Below, one piece after another: positions 1 to 5,607 of a DNA stretch of 5,907 nucleotides (positions are counted from its first letter, which is position 1; every line of letters begins with the position of its first letter). The position numbers and the translations under genes are program-made. The stretch lies in contig JAJRXH010000632.1 of NCBI GenBank assembly GCA_024276395.1, positions 1 to 5,907 on the forward strand. The letters are read 5' to 3'. The DNA comes from an archaeon. GTDB lineage: Archaea > Asgardarchaeota > Heimdallarchaeia > Hodarchaeales > S146-22. The notes under the pieces were generated by a model. That model had not been told where the DNA came from and made no database searches. It saw only the letters and a list, made by a program, of their open reading frames with translations.

Positions 1-1
1 A

Positions 2-55
2 TTGGCCCTCATTCTGTTGCTAATCATCATCCTTCGATTAATACGAAAGTACTAA
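2..55 (+). CDS. C-terminal end of an unidentified membrane-anchored protein (partial)
   Basis: Only the last 17 codons before a TAA stop are present. They read LALILLLIIILRLIRKY: a run of aliphatic residues followed by a basic tail, the usual form of a C-terminal membrane anchor with its end in the cytoplasm. The same arrangement, helix then Arg/Lys cluster, is the tail of archaeosortase substrates, and the next gene on this strand is an archaeosortase 104 bp away. The diagnostic motif that precedes the helix (PGF, PEF or similar) would lie outside the window, so the substrate idea is inference. The frame was chosen because its composition is strongly membrane-like; the other open frame through the edge has no such character. 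Confidence 0.5.
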   Translation: MALILLLIIILRLIRKY

Positions 56-145
56 CCTAACATCCAAGAAAACAAAGAAGAGCAATTATCACGCTTTTCT
101 TTTTATCAAGAACTTCCATCAAGACGGAAAAAGGAAAAAATAGAT

Positions 146-151
146 AGGTGG
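146..151 (+). promoter_or_regulatory. Shine-Dalgarno site for the archaeosortase GTG start
   Basis: AGGTGG lies 7 bases before the GTG at 159. It supports that GTG as the start rather than the first in-frame ATG (Met19). Confidence 0.6.
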
Positions 152-158
152 ATTTATC

Positions 159-869
159 GTGGCTGTAGCACCATCAATAACAAAATCTGAGGAATTACTT
201 TCCGAAGCAAGTATGTTTAAGGAGGAATCTAGCCCGAAACCTCCTTATAATGATTTTTATATGATTGGAACTTTTTTAATTGCCTCTTTCTTGGCATTAG
301 CAATATATGTCGTCACGGACTATGTCTGGCTAGAAGTTCCCACGAAGGATACCATCCGTTTTCTTCTCACAACTTTTGGCATCGAAAATTATGATGCACC
401 AGGAGTTATTGAAGATTTCTTGCGTGGTGAAGGAATTTTCTATGAAGCTGTAGATGCCACACCTGGTATTTACATCCCGGCCACTAATACCAAGTACTGG
501 ATCGTGAAAGCTTGCACTGGAATGCAAGCTGGAGCACTGATGTTAGCCTTGATTGCAGTCAGTCATGCTAAGTGGCACAAAAAAGTTCTTGCTAGCATTG
601 TGTTTTTCATGGCACTATTTATAGGAAATGTCCTAAGAATCACTTTTCATCTAGTTGTCACTTACATCTTACACGTGAATTTCGGCCTTCCTGCAATGGA
701 AGCATTTTACTGGGGACATGACGTTCCAACCAAGATCATTGGCTTTTTCGGCACCCTGTTCTTTGCGTGGCTAATAAATCAAATGGGAGTTCCAATCATT
801 GATACCTTTGCCGATTACGTTGACTATGCCTTTTGGAGAATTTCTTGGCTTTACAAAAAAATCTTCTGA
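159..869 (+). CDS. Archaeosortase/exosortase family transpeptidase
   Basis: Multi-pass membrane cysteine protease/transpeptidase that, by family knowledge, cuts C-terminal sorting signals of surface proteins outside the membrane and transfers them to a lipid or other anchor. The 236-residue product shows the family's three active-site regions in order. Cys119 is in KACTGMQAGA, Arg160 in GNVLRITFHL, and a basic third position, His187, in WGHDVPTK. Hydrophobic segments lie at about 34-58, 120-136, 143-171 and 191-211. The loop between the first two (about 59-117) should be extracellular and leads into the catalytic Cys. An acidic, Ser-rich 30-residue N-terminus precedes the first helix. At 236 residues it is shorter than haloarchaeal ArtA, so it is a compact family member and the ArtA subclass cannot be assigned. 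The start is GTG with a good Shine-Dalgarno site. The upstream partial gene ends in a possible sorting-type tail, suggesting a dedicated pair. A T-tract follows the stop. Confidence 0.88.
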   Translation: MAVAPSITKSEELLSEASMFKEESSPKPPYNDFYMIGTFLIASFLALAIYVVTDYVWLEVPTKDTIRFLLTTFGIENYDAPGVIEDFLRGEGIFYEAVDATPGIYIPATNTKYWIVKACTGMQAGALMLALIAVSHAKWHKKVLASIVFFMALFIGNVLRITFHLVVTYILHVNFGLPAMEAFYWGHDVPTKIIGFFGTLFFAWLINQMGVPIIDTFADYVDYAFWRISWLYKKIF

Positions 870-890
870 AACCATTTTTACCATCTAAAA

Positions 891-897
891 TTTTTTT
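891..897 (+). terminator. T-tract terminator after the archaeosortase gene
   Basis: Seven consecutive T residues 22 bases after the stop, followed by further pyrimidine-rich sequence to about 955. Oligo-T without a strong hairpin is the usual archaeal termination signal. Confidence 0.45.
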
Positions 898-995
898 CTT
901 ACACGCATATTCTTCTTTTTCTCACGATTTTCCCTATATTTGTTTATTTTTTAAATTTAATCCAATAATTGATAACTTCGTCACCTAAAAGGACC

Positions 996-1017
996 TCTAA
1001 ATATATATACATGCATG
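996..1017 (+). promoter_or_regulatory. Probable promoter of vapBC with palindrome next to the TATA box
   Basis: A TATA-like stretch, TCTAAATATATATA (996-1009), would place transcription start near 1028-1032, giving a leader of about 40 bases before vapB. The perfect 8-bp palindrome CATGCATG (1010-1017) abuts the box and is a candidate operator, since VapB/VapBC complexes generally repress their own promoter. Nothing else was recognised in the 202-bp gap 870-1071 apart from the T-tract. Confidence 0.4.
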
Positions 1018-1071
1018 ACAAATGATAACCTGGGGAGAACGTCACGAAATAATTCCACGAGATGATGAAAG

Positions 1072-1317
1072 ATGGCACGGAACATTGCTGTAGCAGATGA
1101 TGTATATGAGAAACTCAAAAAACTCAAGCGAAAGAACGAAAGTTTTAGTGATGTCATTAGACGATTGCTCCCTCCACAAGGAAGGCTGTCTCAGCTTGCC
1201 GGTACCAAAACTTTCACCAAAGAAGAATGGCAACAAGTAAGTGAGGTTTTTGCCAACAAGAAAATACTCGACGAAAAAAGAAAACAAGAGTTAATGCAGC
1301 AAATTCGGGAGGAATGA
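1072..1317 (+). CDS. vapB: VapB-type antitoxin, DUF217-like
   Basis: 81-residue antitoxin expected to bind and inhibit the PIN-domain ribonuclease encoded just downstream and to repress its own operon. The N-terminal part, with ADDVYEKLKKLK and then ESFSDVIRRLL, matches the ribbon-helix-helix-like DNA-binding part of archaeal DUF217/VapB antitoxins. The C-terminal half (about residues 45-81) is highly charged, as expected of the toxin-binding tail. The stop overlaps the translation signal of vapC: GGGAGG at 1307-1312 lies inside the last codons and the vapC ATG is 4 bases past the stop, so translation is probably coupled. The vapB start itself has only a weak Shine-Dalgarno match. The gene is intact although its partner is not. 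Confidence 0.85.
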   Translation: MARNIAVADDVYEKLKKLKRKNESFSDVIRRLLPPQGRLSQLAGTKTFTKEEWQQVSEVFANKKILDEKRKQELMQQIREE

Positions 1318-1321
1318 CTCG

Positions 1322-1748
1322 ATGTGGCTTGCCGATACCACTTTTCTAATTGATCTAGTCAAGGTGATCCGGGAGCATCTGAATGATCCGGGAGCATCTG
1401 AAAAAGCTATCAACATCGACCAGTCTGGACTACCAGTCTACATTTCAGTCATCACTGTCACAGAATATCTTCGGGGTATTTTTTACTTGTTTCGAGATAG
1501 TGATGAACTAGAAAAAAGATTACTAAAAGCAGAAACCGACCTGAACACCGTTTCAAATCATCCCAATTGACTATCATATTGCCAAGACCGCCACTAAAAT
1601 TGACGCAGAACTAACAAGAATGGGAATACCCATCAGAATGGCAGATATAATGATTGCTGCCACAGCCCCTTGCAATGATCTTATCATCATTAGTAGAAAT
1701 ATCAATCATTTCTCCAGAATATCGGGGCTAAAAATTGAATCTTATTAA
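1322..1748 (+). pseudogene. vapC: VapC-type PIN-domain ribonuclease toxin, frameshifted
   Basis: The first frame (1322-1570) gives 82 residues with the PIN N-terminus: Asp5 in LADTTFLIDL and Glu48 in VITVTEYLRG. It then stops at TGA 1568-1570. From about 1551 the next frame continues the same family pattern: FQIIPIDYHIAKTA, then ADIMIAATA with the third acidic residue, then IISRNINHF, then GLKIESY and TAA at 1746-1748. Dropping one base near 1550 joins the parts into a normal-length 141-residue VapC with Asp5, Glu48, Asp108 and Asn126 (joined numbering) at the metal-site positions. As it stands, the product lacks half the catalytic centre and should be inactive. A second irregularity is a 19-bp tandem duplication at 1365-1402. 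A sequencing error at 1550 is the main alternative to a real lesion. Confidence 0.85.
1365..1402 (+). repeat. Perfect 19-bp tandem duplication inside vapC
   Basis: The unit TGATCCGGGAGCATCTGAA occurs at 1365-1383 and again at 1384-1402 with no mismatch. Nineteen is not a multiple of three, so the same bases are read in two frames: VIREHLN from copy 1, then DPGASE from copy 2. The copy-2 reading fits the PIN family (compare the common LLRGDPGA type of sequence), so copy 1 looks like the insertion. Confidence 0.95.
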
Positions 1749-1779
1749 TCGATTGGATTTATTGAATTCTATCTCGTCA

Positions 1780-2826
1780 TTAATGCTCTTTGGCGAGCCA
1801 CGTGGTAACATCTTCTTTTACTTGCTCGGTTAACGCACGCAATAGACGTTTTCTTTCCCTTTTAGTTAAAGATTTTAGAACATCGCCACGGTCACGTTCA
1901 AAATCCAATAATAAATCTCGAATGTAAAGACCTACCAATTTATTAACCGATGTGGTTTCATCAAATGGTCCCAATTTACTTTTTATTGATGTGAACCTTG
2001 TTTTCACGTGATACTGCAGCAAATATTCTAACAATTCTCGTAACTGGGCAGAAAAGGAACTGAGGAGATCCACTTTCTTAAGGTCTACCTTTCTGCCTGG
2101 TCTTCGTTCTGCAAACTTTTCATTCTTGGTTTTCAACATCACGCGACGATGATTTGAAAAACGGAGATCTACGACTGGGCGAATCACGATTCCTTCACAA
2201 ATGTTATCTTCTATTTCTGGAAAACCTAATCTCTTGGGAATGGTCGTGGGAAACATATTAGGATGTGCCAAGCATTCCTCTAGCGTTCCCTTCATCAGTG
2301 GCACTGGGACAAAAAAACCAGCTCGACCTAGAAGCTGATTTCTAGTCCAAACATCCACGAAAAATCCTTGATTCTCTTGAATTTTCACGTAAAGATCAAA
2401 AACGAGGTAATCAAGATCTGGATTATAAGCAATTTCTTTTTGAATCGCCACGACATCCTTGACCCGAGGTACCTCTGGATGAGGATACCATCCTCCAAAC
2501 AACTCACCGTATATTACAACCTGCTTGAGAGGTCCGTGTCCTTGGTTCTGGACCCATACATTCACGATTTGGAATAACTGATGACAACTCCCACGATATT
2601 TCTCCACGACCTTCCCACACCGATAGAACGAATGCAATTCCTTCTCATCAAGAAAACCACTCCGCTTTGCCACCTTCAGATCACTTTCCGTGATCCAAAA
2701 TGAAAAATTTGCCCCATGTATTTTCTCCTCAGCAACCCACTCACCTAAATACTTTAGTTCTTTAATTTGTTCAATCAATTCCGTCCTATAACTATTTTCA
2801 ATGTCATCATAACGTTTAAATCGCAT
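1780..2826 (-). CDS. rnl2: RNA ligase, T4 Rnl2 family
   Basis: ATP-dependent RNA ligase that seals 3'-OH/5'-phosphate nicks in RNA via a ligase-AMP intermediate. All nucleotidyltransferase motifs are present in the 348-residue product. Motif I is EKIHGANF with the adenylated Lys35, the same position as in T4 Rnl2, followed by KRSGFL at 54-59. Motif III is VIYGELFGG with Glu108, IIIa is YLVFDLYV at 140-147, IV is CEGIVIRP with Glu211, and V is LKTKNEKF with Lys232 and Lys234. The N-terminal FKRYDDIENSYR also matches the start of the T4 enzyme. About 105 residues after motif V form a charged helical C-terminal domain, as in Rnl2. GGTGATGAG just before the ATG serves as ribosome binding site. 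The gene stands alone, convergent with vapBC (31-bp gap) and divergent from the cytochrome operon. No kinase/phosphatase or Hen1 partner is in view. Confidence 0.93.
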   Translation of the reverse strand: MRFKRYDDIENSYRTELIEQIKELKYLGEWVAEEKIHGANFSFWITESDLKVAKRSGFLDEKELHSFYRCGKVVEKYRGSCHQLFQIVNVWVQNQGHGPLKQVVIYGELFGGWYPHPEVPRVKDVVAIQKEIAYNPDLDYLVFDLYVKIQENQGFFVDVWTRNQLLGRAGFFVPVPLMKGTLEECLAHPNMFPTTIPKRLGFPEIEDNICEGIVIRPVVDLRFSNHRRVMLKTKNEKFAERRPGRKVDLKKVDLLSSFSAQLRELLEYLLQYHVKTRFTSIKSKLGPFDETTSVNKLVGLYIRDLLLDFERDRGDVLKSLTKRERKRLLRALTEQVKEDVTTWLAKEH

Positions 2827-2950
2827 CTCATCACCACGGACATGATTTAATCAGACATCTGAAAAATTCACCCTCAATGAAAGCCCAACTTTAGTTACCA
2901 ACTTACATTTTTAACAATCCAAGATTTAAAAATTATAAATTAAGATTTTT

Positions 2951-2981
2951 GAGAGTTATTCAGTTCTCCCCGTCATTTAAA
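2951..2981 (-). promoter_or_regulatory. Probable promoter of the RNA ligase gene (minus-strand half of twin promoter)
   Basis: On the minus strand TTTAAAT (2981-2975) is followed after 12 bases by TGAATAACTCTC (2962-2951). A TATA-type box there places transcription start inside or at the end of that 12-mer, giving a leader of roughly 125 bases before the ligase ATG. Other AT-rich boxes at about 2925-2945 are possible alternatives. Confidence 0.4.
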
Positions 2982-3008
2982 AGAGTTTTTTAAAAACCTA
3001 CTCGTCCC

Positions 3009-3041
3009 TTTAAATACTCCAAGGACAAGTGAATAACTCTC
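3009..3041 (+). promoter_or_regulatory. Probable distal promoter of the cytochrome operon (plus-strand half of twin promoter)
   Basis: TTTAAAT (3009-3015) is followed after 14 bases by TGAATAACTCTC (3030-3041), the same downstream sequence as on the opposite strand. The predicted transcription start near 3038 would leave a leader of about 230 bases before the ATG at 3267. Confidence 0.4.
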
Positions 3042-3061
3042 GACTCATCCATCAGCACGTT

Positions 3062-3112
3062 CTCTGAAATGATGATAATTCTCAATATTGATACTCAATA
3101 TTGATATCAGAG
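3062..3112 (+). promoter_or_regulatory. Tandem palindromes / possible leader hairpin upstream of the cytochrome operon
   Basis: The 13-bp unit CTCAATATTGATA is repeated perfectly at 3081-3093 and 3094-3106. Each unit contains the 10-bp palindrome TCAATATTGA (3082-3091 and 3095-3104), typical of paired operator sites. In RNA, copy 1 can pair with copy 2 as a 10-bp stem with a TAC triloop, and CTCTGA (3062-3067) can pair with TCAGAG (3107-3112) around it. A partial match, AAAATATTGA (8 of 10), falls at 3218-3227 over the proximal promoter box. Confidence 0.6.
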
Positions 3113-3214
3113 TACCAAGATATATAGGATGAAGATATATCGTGAGATGGCGGTGATCTTTCATTCAATCTACCTTCCAAAAGCACACTTAATAAGTTTA
3201 GACACCAAACTTTC

Positions 3215-3223
3215 TTAAAAATA
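3215..3223 (+). promoter_or_regulatory. Possible proximal promoter of the cytochrome operon
   Basis: TTAAAAATA about 50 bases before the ATG would start transcription near 3243, just upstream of the Shine-Dalgarno site GAGGTG at 3255-3260. It overlaps a partial copy of the upstream palindrome, which would allow repression by blocking the box. The 440-bp gene-free stretch 2827-3266 holds this, the twin promoter, the palindromes, and two AGATATAT copies (3118-3125, 3133-3140). No convincing gene was seen there. Confidence 0.35.
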
Positions 3224-3266
3224 TTGACATTAAATATAGTTGACGAAACAAAAAGAGGTGTTCTTG

Positions 3267-4136
3267 ATGAACAAAGCGAGAAATAAACCCCGTAAAATTT
3301 CATTATTCATTCTAATGACATTCGTATTGTTATCAAGCGGATTACTAGCAAGCACGAGAGTAATTCCAGGGACTTCACATGGCGAAGAACCTGTAACTGA
3401 ATACGACGGACCTACAATCATCATTCCCTTCGTAAATGAAACAGTTTCCGTCGACGGTCGCATCTCTAGTGGCGAATATCCAGAACCAGGCCATCTAACC
3501 CTGGAAGGGTATCCAGAAGAAATCAAATTTATGCATAATAGTACCCATTTGTTTGTTGCCATCACTCAAGAAGCAACAGCATTGCTTGCTGGAATCGGGA
3601 TTCATCCCATTGGTGGACACGACGAAGGAGGAAGTGACAGCATCACGTTCACTTACTTTGCTGCAACTCAAAAAAACAACACCTTCCTTGATTCTCAAGT
3701 CATCATTTCCGATCAAGATTTCGAGATCATTGAAGGCCAAGAAAATGGAAACAAGATTTTCAAAGTATCCCGAGAGGTAACTGGAACTGATGTCATCTTT
3801 GAGTTTGCAATTCCTTTATCTAGTGAGTTTGAAGTAAAATCTGGAATTTCATCTACCAGACATGCTGAAACGCCTGATGTTGGGTCAATATTCCATGTCA
3901 TCGTCCTCTCCAGCAATCAACCAAACATCCAGCAGCGGGATGAAATGAACCTTTCGGGATTAGTCCCAATGTATCTACTTCGGCCTGGAGAAAGCGTTGA
4001 ACAAGTTGAAAAATTATTTGCTAAGGAGACCGATTGGATTCAAGCTGCAGTGATTCCAGGTATACTTGTGATTTTAACATTGTTTACCGTCTATAGTTAT
4101 TTACCAAGGCGGAGAAAAGAATCATTGTCTAACTAA
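3267..4136 (+). CDS. Secreted membrane-anchored protein with DOMON/CBM9-like (possible heme-binding) domain
   Basis: The start is the ATG at 3267, with GAGGTG six bases upstream. This gives 289 residues with a basic n-region and a hydrophobic signal segment (about 11-29), so the protein enters the Sec route. Residues about 55-222 form a beta-rich extracellular domain. It opens with SVDGRISSGEYPEP and continues with KFMHNSTHLFVAI, GIGIHPIGGHDEGG, DSITFTYFAA and VIFEFAIPL. That order resembles the DOMON-like/CBM9/ethylbenzene-dehydrogenase-gamma fold, whose members bind heme b or sugars. Met89, His90 and His94 are possible metal or heme ligands, unproven. Asn-X-Ser/Thr sequons occur at 57, 91, 137 and 228. 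A single helix (about 258-278) followed by RRRK anchors the C-terminus with its end in the cytoplasm. It ends 15 bp before a cytochrome b gene, so a role as extracellular electron acceptor, like CbsA of Sulfolobales, is the best inference. A carbohydrate-binding role is the alternative. Confidence 0.68.
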   Translation: MNKARNKPRKISLFILMTFVLLSSGLLASTRVIPGTSHGEEPVTEYDGPTIIIPFVNETVSVDGRISSGEYPEPGHLTLEGYPEEIKFMHNSTHLFVAITQEATALLAGIGIHPIGGHDEGGSDSITFTYFAATQKNNTFLDSQVIISDQDFEIIEGQENGNKIFKVSREVTGTDVIFEFAIPLSSEFEVKSGISSTRHAETPDVGSIFHVIVLSSNQPNIQQRDEMNLSGLVPMYLLRPGESVEQVEKLFAKETDWIQAAVIPGILVILTLFTVYSYLPRRRKESLSN

Positions 4137-4144
4137 AAGGAGGT
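4137..4144 (+). promoter_or_regulatory. Strong Shine-Dalgarno site of the cytochrome b gene
   Basis: AAGGAGGT begins directly after the preceding stop codon and lies 7 bases before the ATG at 4152. The tight fit of stop, ribosome site and start marks a two-gene operon. Confidence 0.8.
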
Positions 4145-4151
4145 TTCATCT

Positions 4152-5180
4152 ATGTCCAAAACAACCAAAAGCAAAATTTTAGAATTCTTAGATGAAAGAG
4201 TAAAATTATCATCAATCAATTATGAAATACCAGCCACGGCTAACACTTATGGATATGCACTTGGCGCTATGAGCTTATTTGTTCTCATCTTGCTTGGAAT
4301 CACCGGATCCATCCTAGGGATCTTTTACACCCCGACAGAGGAACTAGCTAGCAAAACAGTGAATTCTATTAGCTCTAACTGGTTACTACAAGTCATTCGT
4401 AGCCTCCACTGGTGGAGCGCCATGACCTTGCCCATTTTAATGCTTCTCCATCTCACGAGAATCGTCGTAACTGGTTCTTACAAGAAACCACGGGAAATTA
4501 ACTGGTATGTCGGTGTCACCTTGTACACGGTAATAACATTAGGTTCATTATATACGGGGACGATGCTTGCTTGGGATCAAGCAGGTTTCGAAGCACTAGA
4601 ACACGGTCTTGGAATCTTCAGCAGTCTTGGACCCTTTAGTGGTCTCGATCCTGGACAAGCTCTACCTTCTGTATTCTTCATTCACGTGAGCATCCTACCA
4701 TTAATTATACTCATGCTCATTACCATCCATGCCCTACTCATCCGTCTCCTGAAAATCTCTGAGCTTCCAGACGCACGACTCCCAGATACTTCTGAAAAAA
4801 GTACTTTCTTTGGACACATGAAGAAAGTATCGTTGTACTGGGCAGTCTTGTTCATCATCCTTCTCATCATTGCCATCATTTTTCCACGTGAAACTCAACC
4901 AGCTCCCATAAAAGGTGTCGAACTAACCAAACCGCCATGGTTGTATCTACCAATGTTTCCAGCTGAAAACTTGTTCGGCATAACATCAGTTCTTGTCATT
5001 TTGTGGGTACCCATTTTGATTTTAGCAATCATTCCACTGATTGATCGAAATCCAGAAAGGAATATCTACAAAAACAAAAAACAATTGATTGCTCTATTGT
5101 TAGTGTTAATCTTTGTGTTTTTAATTTTAGTGCTTAACATTATTGCTGTCATCATGCCAGCTGCTGAACACCTGGGATGA
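4152..5180 (+). CDS. Cytochrome b of the b6/bc1 family, fused b6 plus subunit-IV type
   Basis: Membrane diheme quinol-oxidising subunit of 342 residues. The four heme-ligand histidines are clear: His86 and His100 in helix B (SLHWWSAMTLPILMLLH) and His178 and His193 in helix D (FFIHVSILP to TIHALL). The first pair has 13 residues between, the second 14; the latter is the cytochrome b6 pattern rather than the bc1 one. Helix A carries the heme-packing glycines (GITGSILG), and GTMLAWDQ at 136-143 matches the G-x-x-L-P-W-D-Q motif after helix C. The C-terminal third (about 229-335) has three more helices. TKPPWLYLPMF at 259-269 stands where other members have PEWY; the Glu of that quinol-site motif is missing (PPWLY). 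The protein is therefore a b6 plus subunit-IV fusion of bc1-like layout. No Rieske gene lies within the operon. It is co-transcribed with the secreted domain protein, its likely redox partner. Confidence 0.9.
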   Translation: MSKTTKSKILEFLDERVKLSSINYEIPATANTYGYALGAMSLFVLILLGITGSILGIFYTPTEELASKTVNSISSNWLLQVIRSLHWWSAMTLPILMLLHLTRIVVTGSYKKPREINWYVGVTLYTVITLGSLYTGTMLAWDQAGFEALEHGLGIFSSLGPFSGLDPGQALPSVFFIHVSILPLIILMLITIHALLIRLLKISELPDARLPDTSEKSTFFGHMKKVSLYWAVLFIILLIIAIIFPRETQPAPIKGVELTKPPWLYLPMFPAENLFGITSVLVILWVPILILAIIPLIDRNPERNIYKNKKQLIALLLVLIFVFLILVLNIIAVIMPAAEHLG

Positions 5181-5207
5181 GACAGAACCTTAACTCTCTG
5201 TTTTCCC

Positions 5208-5214
5208 TTTTTTT
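5208..5214 (+). terminator. T-tract terminator of the cytochrome operon
   Basis: TTTTCCCTTTTTTT ends 34 bases after the cytochrome b stop codon (5201-5214), giving two oligo-T runs of four and seven on the plus strand, as expected for archaeal termination. Confidence 0.5.
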
Positions 5215-5458
5215 ATCTTCTGTTTTGTAAGTAACTCCATCATATCTGTAGATCGTAGTTTTCAAGTGTTCTTGTCATACCATCCATGATACTGAAGTTT
5301 CTTCGCGAGAATCAAGGATAAAGAATGAAATCTCGCTGGATTATCCATAATTAAGGGTGATTCATCTTTTTTCATCCTAACTACAACAGATGAACTTAAC
5401 TTTCTCCAAGTCTAAACTTCTCTTCTCAAGCGATTAATTTCAAAGAGATTTATCTAAA

Positions 5459-5507
5459 GACACGTTGAAGTGACACACGAGATTACTGCTCAGTAAAAAA
5501 ACGTGTC
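5459..5507. repeat. 8-bp inverted repeat between convergent genes
   Basis: GACACGTT at 5459-5466 is the exact reverse complement of AACGTGTC at 5500-5507, with a 33-base loop. One arm overlaps the A7/T7 tract at 5495-5501. It may be a weak hairpin associated with termination of the minus-strand gene. Confidence 0.5.
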
Positions 5508-5519
5508 ATAAGAAAAAAA
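5495..5519 (-). terminator. Double T-tract terminator of the zinc-ribbon gene
   Basis: Read on the minus strand, two runs of seven T (5519-5513 and 5501-5495) lie about 90-110 bases after the stop codon at 5608. Confidence 0.45.
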
Positions 5520-5607
5520 GAAGAAGGCATTTATGAAATTCATCAAAAAGATGAACTTTCCAAACCACGTAATTTTAACTTATTATCCCACTTTTTTCTA
5601 GATGAAT

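Larger units (their letters stand above)
2951..3041. repeat. 12-bp perfect inverted repeat framing a 91-bp divergent promoter core
   Basis: The left arm GAGAGTTATTCA (2951-2962) is the exact reverse complement of the right arm TGAATAACTCTC (3030-3041). Between them lie mirror-image TTTAAAT boxes. A miniature transposable element is an alternative, but no direct target duplication flanks the arms. Confidence 0.85.
5181..5607. other. 427-bp convergent intergenic region without a recognisable gene
   Basis: AT-rich spacer between the cytochrome operon and the minus-strand zinc-ribbon gene. It holds T-tracts serving each strand (5208-5214 plus; 5495-5501 and 5513-5519 minus) and an 8-bp inverted repeat (5459-5466/5500-5507). 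Only short open frames are present (for example about 22 codons from the ATG at 5533), with no coding character or ribosome site. No tRNA or other known RNA was recognised. Confidence 0.6.

Noticed and set aside
1540..1570. Programmed ribosomal frameshift in vapC
   Set aside because: No slippery heptamer or obvious downstream stem at the shift point; a mutation or sequencing error is simpler.
2368..2577. 69-codon plus-strand open frame inside the RNA ligase gene
   Set aside because: Lies wholly antisense to a gene with a complete set of ligase motifs; a chance frame.
2951..3041. Miniature inverted-repeat transposable element
   Set aside because: The 12-bp arms fit, but no target-site duplication flanks them, the unit is only 91 bp, and a promoter interpretation explains the arm positions better.
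3066..3110. C/D box guide RNA (ATGATGA near CTGA-like sequences)
   Set aside because: Box order and spacing are wrong for C, D', C', D boxes, and the region is explained by tandem palindromes.
3129..3218. 29-codon plus-strand open frame in the leader of the cytochrome operon (MKIYREMAV start)
   Set aside because: No spaced Shine-Dalgarno site, no recognisable motif, and it overlaps probable control sequences; a leader peptide cannot be excluded but is not supported.
3082..3303. 73-codon minus-strand open frame over the intergenic region and the signal peptide of the next gene
   Set aside because: Overlaps a well-supported plus-strand gene start, no ribosome site, and the translation has no family character.
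5181..5607. tRNA, CRISPR array or small gene in the convergent spacer
   Set aside because: No acceptor/T-loop pattern, no regularly spaced repeats, and only very short open frames were found.
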